Below are positions 24,339-30,008 of a stretch of DNA of 30,537 nucleotides, in pieces (position 1 is the first letter of the stretch; each line of letters opens with the position of its first letter). The position numbers and the translations under genes were made by a program. The notes beneath the pieces were generated by a model that was given only the letters and a program-made list of their open reading frames with translations, made no database searches and had not been told where the DNA came from. Origin of the DNA: Muribaculaceae bacterium (GTDB lineage: Bacteria > Bacteroidota > Bacteroidia > Bacteroidales > Muribaculaceae); assembly GCA_029056365.1 (NCBI GenBank), contig JAIDBM010000076.1:1-30537 (forward strand), in the 5' to 3' direction.

Positions 24339-25417
24339 GACATACACTTTTGTTTGCCGCATGTGCTTCGCTGCTGATGCCTGCGGCCGCTCAGACCACG
24401 CAGAAATTCACGGCTTCAAAAGCCGGAGAATACGCCTTGACGTACAGTCTGCCGCGCACGGCGGTGGATGTGACCGTAGAGGCCGAGTTCATTGAAAAAA
24501 CTCCAGGCGAGTTTCATAACTATGCCCGGCGTTACCTGAATATATCCGATGCCATAACCACGCCGTCTACAGCTCTCGAAATAAAGTCGGTGGTTATCGG
24601 CACTCATGGCGAAGCCGACGATTCCAACCGCTGGCAGGTTCAGTTCAAGTCGGGGAGTACGCCATACATGATTCTCAACGAGGCAGGGTGTATGCTTTCG
24701 CTCAACACCGAGGAAATAGCCGATGAGGTGGCCGTTGAGCTTCCGGAGGCAGTTCCGGCGGCGCCTACACCGCTTGAGGTTCCGGCCGCCCGTGAGGCAA
24801 TGACTCAGGAAATGATTCAGAGTTCATCCACCTCGAAGCGTGCCGAACTTGCGGCCCAGCGCATTTTTGAATTGCGCGAGATGCGTAGCGACCTTATCTC
24901 GGGGCAGGCCGACAACACCCCCCCGGACGGCATGTCGCTGAAACTGGCGCTTGATAACCTGTCGGCGCAGGAAGCCGCTTTGACTGCCATGTTCACCGGT
25001 ACTGTAAAAAAGTATACAAAGGTTTATACTGCCACTGTGGTTCCGGAAGACGCCGAGGATATAACCGGGCGTGTGGTAAGCCGTATTTCGCTTACCGACG
25101 GATTTGTCGATGCCGATGATTTGTCGGGAGAGCCGGTGACGGTGGATATCAGAAGTCGCGAACAGGCATCTTTGCCTGTTAATGAAAAAGGCGAGGAAAA
25201 GAAATTCCCCAAAGGAGGAGTGGCTTACGTCATACCCGGCACAGCCGATGTGACTGTTTATTTCCGCGACCGTGCGGTGGCGCGGACTACCGTGGATATG
25301 TCGCAGCAGGGAGTTGTGTTTGGCCTTGAACCCAATCTGTTCACCGACAAGAAGGCTCCGTCAAAACTGCAGCTTGACCCGGCTACAGGTGCGGTTCTGC
25401 TGATAGGACCGGCCTGA
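24335..25417 (+). CDS. Exported DUF4831-family protein
   Basis: A predicted periplasmic or outer-membrane-associated protein of 360 residues in a Bacteroidetes family of unknown function. It has a clear signal peptide (MRHTLLFAACASLLMPAAAQ, cleavage near residue 19). An N-terminal beta-rich domain contains TYSLPRTAVDVTVEAEF and YARRYLNISDAI. The centre has an alpha-helical, possibly coiled segment (SSTSKRAELAAQRIFELREM, then RSDLISGQ). The beta-rich C-terminal domain includes GGVAYVIPGTADVTVYF. The ATG overlaps the nnrDE stop in ATGA. Why an exported protein is coupled to cytoplasmic cofactor repair is not apparent. It is followed by an 9-bp hairpin. Confidence 0.82.
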   Translation: MRHTLLFAACASLLMPAAAQTTQKFTASKAGEYALTYSLPRTAVDVTVEAEFIEKTPGEFHNYARRYLNISDAITTPSTALEIKSVVIGTHGEADDSNRWQVQFKSGSTPYMILNEAGCMLSLNTEEIADEVAVELPEAVPAAPTPLEVPAAREAMTQEMIQSSSTSKRAELAAQRIFELREMRSDLISGQADNTPPDGMSLKLALDNLSAQEAALTAMFTGTVKKYTKVYTATVVPEDAEDITGRVVSRISLTDGFVDADDLSGEPVTVDIRSREQASLPVNEKGEEKKFPKGGVAYVIPGTADVTVYFRDRAVARTTVDMSQQGVVFGLEPNLFTDKKAPSKLQLDPATGAVLLIGPA

Positions 25418-25428
25418 TGTCGGGCGGA

Positions 25429-25450
25429 GTGGAGGCATCCTTGCCTCCAC
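25429..25450 (+). terminator. Hairpin after the DUF4831 gene
   Basis: GTGGAGGCA (25429-25437) pairs with TGCCTCCAC (25442-25450) around a four-base loop, 12 bases after the stop. There is no T-tract. It is probably a 3'-end hairpin of the + strand transcript, working with the longer repeat just downstream. Confidence 0.5.
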
Positions 25451-25470
25451 CATGTACCGGTCGGCTGATA

Positions 25471-25515
25471 TGCAACAAGCGGGTTTAACTCATTGAGTTA
25501 AACCCGCTTGTTGCA
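25471..25515. terminator. 21-bp perfect inverted repeat between DUF4831 gene and tRNA-Pro
   Basis: Arms 25471-25491 and 25495-25515 are exact reverse complements around a three-base loop (ATT). The repeat lies between the + strand gene and the - strand tRNA, only 5 bases from the tRNA 3' end, and so probably ends transcription from both sides. Like the repeats at 10930-11020, it lacks a T-tract. Confidence 0.7.
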
Positions 25516-25520
25516 GTAGT

Positions 25521-25592
25521 CGGGGTGAGAAGACTCGAACTTCCGACCTCCACGTCCCGAACGTGGCGCGCTGCCAACTGTGCTACACCCCG
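25521..25592 (-). tRNA. tRNA-Pro, anticodon CGG
   Basis: The - strand folds as a 72-nt cloverleaf: acceptor CGGGGTG/CACCCCG (7 bp); D arm GCAC-AGTTGGCA-GCGC with an A-C mismatch; anticodon stem CCACG/CGTGG with loop TTCGGGA, giving anticodon CGG (codon CCG, proline); variable loop AGGTC; T arm GGAAG-TTCGAGT-CTTCT. The first base C is typical of bacterial tRNA-Pro. CCA is not encoded, so it must be added after transcription. Confidence 0.93.
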
Positions 25593-25625
25593 ATTGGCAC
25601 GGCATTGCTGCCGCTTTAGCGACTG

Positions 25626-25657
25626 CAAAGTTACGAAATGTTTTTTGAACTGCGAAA
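25626..25657 (-). promoter_or_regulatory. Putative promoter for tRNA-Pro
   Basis: Read on the - strand: TTTC, a 20-base spacer, then TAACTTTG (CAAAGTTA on the + strand at 25626-25633). The element ends 34 bases before the tRNA 5' end, leaving a short leader to be removed by RNase P. The spacing is the same as in the other promoters of this window. The rest of 25593-25827 is A/T-rich and holds no gene that can be supported. Confidence 0.7.
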
Positions 25658-25756
25658 TTTTTTATTGATTTTTTTTGTTGAAAAAATCAAATGCGATTCA
25701 GCGCAGATTCATCAGTGATTCCGAATCGGCCCTGAGCTGTGTGATAGTCAAACAGA

Positions 25757-25788
25757 TTTGCACATATCGGCAGGATTGGTTAATTTTG
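25757..25788 (+). promoter_or_regulatory. Putative promoter for the TerD-like gene
   Basis: TTTG at 25757-25760, a 20-base spacer, and TAATTTTG at 25781-25788: a full match to the Bacteroidetes -33/-7 consensus. The predicted leader is about 33 bases to the ATG at 25828. Confidence 0.75.
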
Positions 25789-25827
25789 CATATTCTAAAC
25801 GAAAAAGTATAAGAACCGACTCTAAGT

Positions 25828-26334
25828 ATGCAAGTAAACGAACCGTTCGATATATCAATCCACTGGAGCACTCCGGTAGATCTTGACCTTTGTGTGTTTT
25901 TCCGTAGCCGCGACGGGAGAGTCGGCGGAGTATTCTCAGATGAATTCCGGTCGGAACCCGGCGACCTTGGCAGTCTGAACAACTTTCCGTATATCCTCCA
26001 TATGGGCGATGAAAAGGAACCACTGCCCGGAAAGATAGGGCGGGAGCTTGTGAAGGTTGGCGACCCTTCGATATTCGACCGGCTTGACGTTGTGGTAATA
26101 AATTATGCCGATGCCATAGATCTGCTGGATGTGGATTACAACGACCCGTGCGGAGGCTGTACTATAGTAGAGCAGTGTATCGAGGCAAAACCGACAGGGC
26201 GCGGCCAGGCCTATCATGTGGCGACACTCAGCCGCGGCGACGACGGAGCACTGCATGTGCAGCCGGTGAACCGTATTTTGCCGCTTGGCGAGGCTTATGA
26301 CAGCATACCCGGCTTTCCGCTTGTGTGTGAGTGA
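25828..26334 (+). CDS. Uncharacterised protein, possibly TerD/stress-protein fold
   Basis: A cytoplasmic protein of 168 residues with no signal peptide or membrane segment. The pattern ISIHWSTPVDLDLCVFFRSR, then DGRVGGVFSD, HMGDEKEPLPGK and FDRLDVVVINYADAID resembles the start, acidic GD loop and later strands of TerD-type calcium-binding stress proteins. The match is by eye and partial. Cysteines occur in DPCGGCTIVEQC. It has its own strong promoter, and the promoter of the inositol-lipid operon begins two bases after its stop codon. Its neighbourhood suggests no definite function. Treat the TerD link as a hypothesis. Confidence 0.6.
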   Translation: MQVNEPFDISIHWSTPVDLDLCVFFRSRDGRVGGVFSDEFRSEPGDLGSLNNFPYILHMGDEKEPLPGKIGRELVKVGDPSIFDRLDVVVINYADAIDLLDVDYNDPCGGCTIVEQCIEAKPTGRGQAYHVATLSRGDDGALHVQPVNRILPLGEAYDSIPGFPLVCE

Positions 26335-26335
26335 G

Positions 26336-26367
26336 TTTGGCGATTACAAATATAATTTGTAACTTTG
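26336..26367 (+). promoter_or_regulatory. Putative promoter of the inositol-lipid operon
   Basis: TTTG at 26336-26339, a 20-base spacer, and TAACTTTG at 26360-26367, the best-matching promoter in the window. It begins right after the stop codon of the preceding gene and gives a leader of about 13 bases before the ATG at 26387. The tight gene spacing downstream suggests it drives everything to the end of the window. Confidence 0.78.
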
Positions 26368-26386
26368 CAGGATAAAATCCATAAAT

Positions 26387-27220
26387 ATGGCTGAAATAAA
26401 AATCGCCGGGGTGATGCGCGCCGGCGCATATTCTCCGAATCATATAGGCAACGATGCCGCGATTTTCAATCTGGTGGCGGACCAGCTGCGCAAGCGTGGC
26501 TGTGAGGTGAATGTATATAGTGAGGAGCAGCTTGTATCCGGAGCGGTAAGCGAGCATATTATTGTGAATATGTGTCGTGAGCGCCGTTCGATAAGCGAAC
26601 TTCAGCGTAGAGAGGATGCCGGCGATCTGGTAATAAACTCAGGATACGGAATCGAGAATTGTATCAGGGAGCGGATGAGCCGCATTCTAACCGGCAGCAG
26701 TCTGCCTTATCCGCAGAGTCTTCTGGTGGATACGAACGAAGGTGTGCGCGACCGGCTGATGTCGCTTGGCATTGACCGCTGCTGGATAAAGCGTGCCGAC
26801 CAGCATACACGCCACAAGGAAGATGTAAGCTATGTGCGACATGCCGAGGAGGCCCAGGAGGTGTTGCAGGAGTATTTTCTGCGTGGAATCGGCAAGGCGG
26901 TAATCAACAGGCATCTCGACGGAGAGCAGATTAAATTTTACGGAGTGTGCGGAACCGACTTTTTTTATAGTTTCGTGCCATCGCCTAAGGATGGCGGCGT
27001 GATGAATTTCGATGCAGGAACGCTCCGGAGCTTGTGCGAGAAGGCGGCCGATGTGCTTGGAGTGCTTGTATATGGCGGCGACTGCGTGATAGGCTCCGAT
27101 GGTTCGATTACGATAATAGACTTCGACGACTGGCCGAGTTTCGCGCCTTGCCGCAATGAGGCGGCTCCATGCATAGCACGCGAGATACTTCAGCAAATAA
27201 AGAAACATCAGAAAAAATGA
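26387..27220 (+). CDS. ATP-grasp enzyme, candidate inositol kinase of the lipid operon
   Basis: A soluble protein of 277 residues with the layout of the RimK/ITPK-type ATP-grasp superfamily. An N-terminal Rossmann-like part ends in VINSGYGIENCIRERMSRIL and PYPQSLLV (about 82-114). The ATP-binding lysine region is WIKRAD (133-138). A second strand-turn reads INRHLDGEQIKFYGV (173-187). The metal-binding end is YGGDCVIGSDGSITIIDFDD (229-248), with Asp-x-Asp-Asp in place of the usual Glu-x-Asn. The family makes ATP-dependent ligases and some kinases, including inositol phosphate kinases in eukaryotes. It is first in the operon, coupled by ATGA to the PgpA-like gene, where Bacteroides has myo-inositol-phosphate synthase. 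A role in making inositol phosphate is inferred from position; peptide ligation cannot be excluded. Confidence 0.72.
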   Translation: MAEIKIAGVMRAGAYSPNHIGNDAAIFNLVADQLRKRGCEVNVYSEEQLVSGAVSEHIIVNMCRERRSISELQRREDAGDLVINSGYGIENCIRERMSRILTGSSLPYPQSLLVDTNEGVRDRLMSLGIDRCWIKRADQHTRHKEDVSYVRHAEEAQEVLQEYFLRGIGKAVINRHLDGEQIKFYGVCGTDFFYSFVPSPKDGGVMNFDAGTLRSLCEKAADVLGVLVYGGDCVIGSDGSITIIDFDDWPSFAPCRNEAAPCIAREILQQIKKHQKK

Positions 27221-27747
27221 GTGAGATAGATCCGAAGACAACCCGGCATCTCCGTCACAAACCTCACGACCACGGTGGTTTTCCTCTGTTGCCCCGAATG
27301 ATCGCCAGTTCGTTCGGAGCCGGATACCTGCCTGTGGCTCCCGGAACCTGGGGCGCTCTGGCGGCAATAATATTGTGGCTGCCGTTGTATATATGGTGTA
27401 GCGGTGTGGTTACATTCTGGGTTACACTGGCCCTCGCGGCGGTGTTTATGGTTGCGGGCACATGGGCCAGCAGCATCTCCGAACGGTATTGGGGCAAGGA
27501 CCCTGTTATTGCATGTGTCGACGAAACCGTAGGGCAGTGGATAAGTCTGTTGCCTGTGCTTCCGGCATGTCCGTGGTGGGAGATAGCGCTTTCGCTGGCA
27601 TTGTTCCGCTTTTTCGATATCTTCAAACCGCTTGGCATACGGGCCACCGAGCGCCTGCCGCGTGGCTACGGCATGATGGCCGATGATGTCCTTGCAGGTA
27701 TATATTCGGCGCTTATTCTGATGGTTCTTAATAATTTCGTAATGTAG
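27217..27747 (+). CDS. PgpA-like phosphatase, probable phosphatidylinositol-phosphate phosphatase
   Basis: A membrane phosphatase of 176 residues in the PgpA family. The ATG at 27217 overlaps the preceding stop (ATGA). An in-frame ATG at 27169 would lie inside the upstream gene and is rejected. Family motifs are FGAGYLPVAPGTWGAL, the acidic VDETVGQW, FRFFDIFKPLGIR, and GYGMMADDVLAG, with the metal-binding aspartates in place. There are about four hydrophobic segments. Classical PgpA dephosphorylates phosphatidylglycerol phosphate. In the corresponding Bacteroides cluster, the PgpA-like member is assigned to phosphatidylinositol phosphate, and the neighbours here support that reading. Housekeeping PgpA function is not excluded. 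Confidence 0.87.
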   Translation: MSEIDPKTTRHLRHKPHDHGGFPLLPRMIASSFGAGYLPVAPGTWGALAAIILWLPLYIWCSGVVTFWVTLALAAVFMVAGTWASSISERYWGKDPVIACVDETVGQWISLLPVLPACPWWEIALSLALFRFFDIFKPLGIRATERLPRGYGMMADDVLAGIYSALILMVLNNFVM

Positions 27748-27750
27748 GCC

Positions 27751-28341
27751 ATGGGAAAGAGTCTGAAGGAACAGATTGAGGAAGAAAAAGGGATATTGCG
27801 CCGCACCGGCGACAAGCTGCTTAACAGTAATTCTCTCTTTACAACCTTTTTGCGCTCGGTAGTATCGTCACAGACCGCATCGTGGGTCGATCTTGGCTTG
27901 TGCTTTGTGCTCTTTGCATGGGTAGGCATGACAGCCTGGTCGTCGACTGCGCTCGGAGCTGTGGCCGGAGGCATTGTGAACTGCGTGATCAACTATAAAT
28001 TCACGTTTCATGCCGATGGCTGCTCATGGCGGGCGGTGGTGGTCAAATACACCTTGATATGGGTGGGCAGCCTTTTGTTGAATACATTTGGCACGCAGTT
28101 GCTGTATGACCTCATAAAAGACTGCGACTGGCTCGAGAACATCGGCTTCAGAAAGGACGGTTACTTTGCGGCGGCACGTCTGTTTGTATCGTTGATAGTA
28201 TCGTGGTGCTGGAACTTTGTACTGCAGCGAAATTTTGTGTATCGCCGAAGCGCTTTCGACCGTCATGCCATTCGATTCGTGAACTTTATCACCCGGCACA
28301 AGGAAGCGGCGCCTTACGACCACCGTGTCGATCACCTGTGA
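27751..28341 (+). CDS. GtrA-family membrane protein
   Basis: A polytopic membrane protein of 196 residues with four hydrophobic segments between about 38 and 160. The GtrA hallmarks are the paired motifs VNCVINYKFTF (first half) and SWCWNFVLQRNFVYRR (second half). The N-terminus (KSLKEQIEEEKG) is charged and cytoplasmic. GtrA proteins are thought to move lipid-linked sugars, or otherwise help with glycolipid assembly. In this operon it is a candidate for moving an inositol lipid or its precursor (inference). It starts three bases after the PgpA-like stop. Confidence 0.85.
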   Translation: MGKSLKEQIEEEKGILRRTGDKLLNSNSLFTTFLRSVVSSQTASWVDLGLCFVLFAWVGMTAWSSTALGAVAGGIVNCVINYKFTFHADGCSWRAVVVKYTLIWVGSLLLNTFGTQLLYDLIKDCDWLENIGFRKDGYFAAARLFVSLIVSWCWNFVLQRNFVYRRSAFDRHAIRFVNFITRHKEAAPYDHRVDHL

Positions 28342-28392
28342 TACGCAGCGTCAGTTGAAATAATATTTAGAATCAGAATAAAGAGAAAACAA

Positions 28393-29079
28393 GTGGATAT
28401 AAAGAAACAAAGCAAAGCTGTACGCGACAGCATTCAGCAAGGCATCTACTGTATAATCAATCCGTTTGTACGCCTGCTGATACGCATGGGTATAACCCCG
28501 AACATAGTTACTACCATAGGATTTCTGGGTAATGTGGCGGCAGCAGTGATACTGGTATATGAAGGATATAAGGTCAGGGGCGGTAATCCCGACTACTCGA
28601 TGGTTACAATAGCAGGCGGGCTGATTATAGCATTCTCGCTTTTCGACATGCTCGACGGTCAGGTTGCGCGTCTTGGCGGCATGGCCTCGAAATTCGGCGC
28701 CATGTATGATTCGGTGCTCGACCGCTATTGCGAGCTGTTTAATCTCGGTGGCATAGCCTATTATCTGATTCAGACAGGGCATCTTGCCGGAGCACTGATA
28801 ACCTTTCTTGCACTTGTCGGCTCATTGATGGTGAGTTACGTAAGGGCCCGGGCCGAGGGTCTCGGCATAGAATGCAAGGTAGGCTTCATGCAGCGTCCTG
28901 AACGTGTGGTAGTGACTGCGGCCGCCATACTCGCTACCGGCATTTACGGCATGTGCCAGAAGCCGTATGAAAGTTTTGACCCGAATGTTATTCTTGTGCT
29001 GGCGATGGCGGTGATTGCTGTTTTTGCCAACCTTACCGCTGTGGCCCGTCTGGAGCACTGCAGAAAAAAGATGATGTGA
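28393..29079 (+). CDS. CDP-alcohol phosphatidyltransferase, probable phosphatidylinositol-phosphate synthase
   Basis: An integral membrane enzyme of 228 residues that joins a CDP-diacylglycerol lipid to an alcohol, here probably inositol phosphate. The full catalytic signature is present at residues 88-110: DG-x2-AR-x8-G-x3-D-x3-D (starting DGQVAR, with aspartates 88, 106 and 110 and an additional Asp85). Six hydrophobic segments are expected for the family. The chosen start is GTG at 28393 (MDIKKQSK); no nearby in-frame ATG explains the N-terminal amphipathic region. The order PgpA-like, GtrA-like, this enzyme, PAP2 matches the Bacteroides inositol-lipid cluster. Substrate assignment rests on that context. 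Confidence 0.9.
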   Translation: MDIKKQSKAVRDSIQQGIYCIINPFVRLLIRMGITPNIVTTIGFLGNVAAAVILVYEGYKVRGGNPDYSMVTIAGGLIIAFSLFDMLDGQVARLGGMASKFGAMYDSVLDRYCELFNLGGIAYYLIQTGHLAGALITFLALVGSLMVSYVRARAEGLGIECKVGFMQRPERVVVTAAAILATGIYGMCQKPYESFDPNVILVLAMAVIAVFANLTAVARLEHCRKKMM

Positions 29080-30008
29080 TGGCGATGAAGCTACCCGCGT
29101 TGCGGCAGTCGGTTGTCTGTCTGGCCGCGCTTGCCGTATGGCTTATAGTCACAGCGCTTTTTGTAGGGTTCCGTCCCGAGCATGCTGTGCTGGCGCTGTT
29201 GCTTGCCGCGATGTTTTTTATAACTCCGGCCAGCCGCAGGCTTGCTGTGGCTCTGTTGCCATTCTTTATATTCGGCATCAGTTACGACTGGATGAACATT
29301 GTGCCCAACTATATGGTCAATCCGGTTGATACCGAAGGGCTTTATAATACCGAGAAGGCATTGTTCGGCATACATGCCGGATCGTCGGTGCTTACGCCTA
29401 ACGAATATTTCGGCCTGCATCGCTTTGATGTTGCCGATTTATTTGCCGGAGTTTTCTACCTGTGCTGGGTTCCGTTGCCAATATTCTATGGACTATGGCT
29501 TTATTTCAGCGGAAAGAAAGGCGCGTATCTTCATTTCGCGATAGTGTTTCTGCTGGTCAATCTCATAGGATTCGCCTTCTACTATGTGCATCCGGCTGCT
29601 CCGCCGTGGTATGTGGCCATGCACGGATTCGAAGCCGTGCCGGGTACGCCGGGGTCGGTGGCCGGACTTGACGGATTCGGACGTATCACAGGCTGGAATG
29701 TGTTCGAGGGGCTGTATGCCCGCAATTCGAATGTGTTCGCGGCCATGCCGTCGTTGCATTCGGCATATACTCTGGTGGCGTTCATCTATGCGGTGCGCAT
29801 TCCAAGCAGTGCCTGGTGGCGTTGGATACTCGGCGTTGTGACCGTGGGAATATGGATTACGGCGGTGTACACATCGCATCACTATATACTTGATGTGCTG
29901 GGCGGAATCGGATGCGCTGTAGCCGGGTTCGCAATATTTGAATATGTGCTTATGCGTATTCCGGCATTTTCGCGATTTATTACCCGATATAAAGAATTTA
30001 TCAGATAA
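29079..30008 (+). CDS. Aur1/PAP2-type transferase, probable inositol phosphorylceramide synthase
   Basis: A membrane protein of 309 residues with about six hydrophobic segments. The start chosen is the ATG at 29079, overlapping the previous stop by one base (TGATG); GTG at 29076 and ATG at 29085 are alternatives. The PAP2/Aur1 catalytic parts are FAAMPSLHSAYTLVA with His227 and YTSHHYILDVLGG with His268 and Asp272. The His-x3-Asp spacing is the same as in yeast Aur1, which moves phosphoinositol from phosphatidylinositol to ceramide. An Aur1-like FYYVHPAAPPWYV block lies at about 168-179. Bacteroidales make sphingolipids, so ceramide acceptors are plausible. A plain lipid phosphatase is the alternative. 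Confidence 0.86.
   Translation: MAMKLPALRQSVVCLAALAVWLIVTALFVGFRPEHAVLALLLAAMFFITPASRRLAVALLPFFIFGISYDWMNIVPNYMVNPVDTEGLYNTEKALFGIHAGSSVLTPNEYFGLHRFDVADLFAGVFYLCWVPLPIFYGLWLYFSGKKGAYLHFAIVFLLVNLIGFAFYYVHPAAPPWYVAMHGFEAVPGTPGSVAGLDGFGRITGWNVFEGLYARNSNVFAAMPSLHSAYTLVAFIYAVRIPSSAWWRWILGVVTVGIWITAVYTSHHYILDVLGGIGCAVAGFAIFEYVLMRIPAFSRFITRYKEFIR

Noticed and set aside
27169..27216. Extended N-terminus of the PgpA-like protein
   Set aside because: It would overlap the ATP-grasp gene by 52 bases; the ATGA overlap at 27217 gives a natural coupled start.
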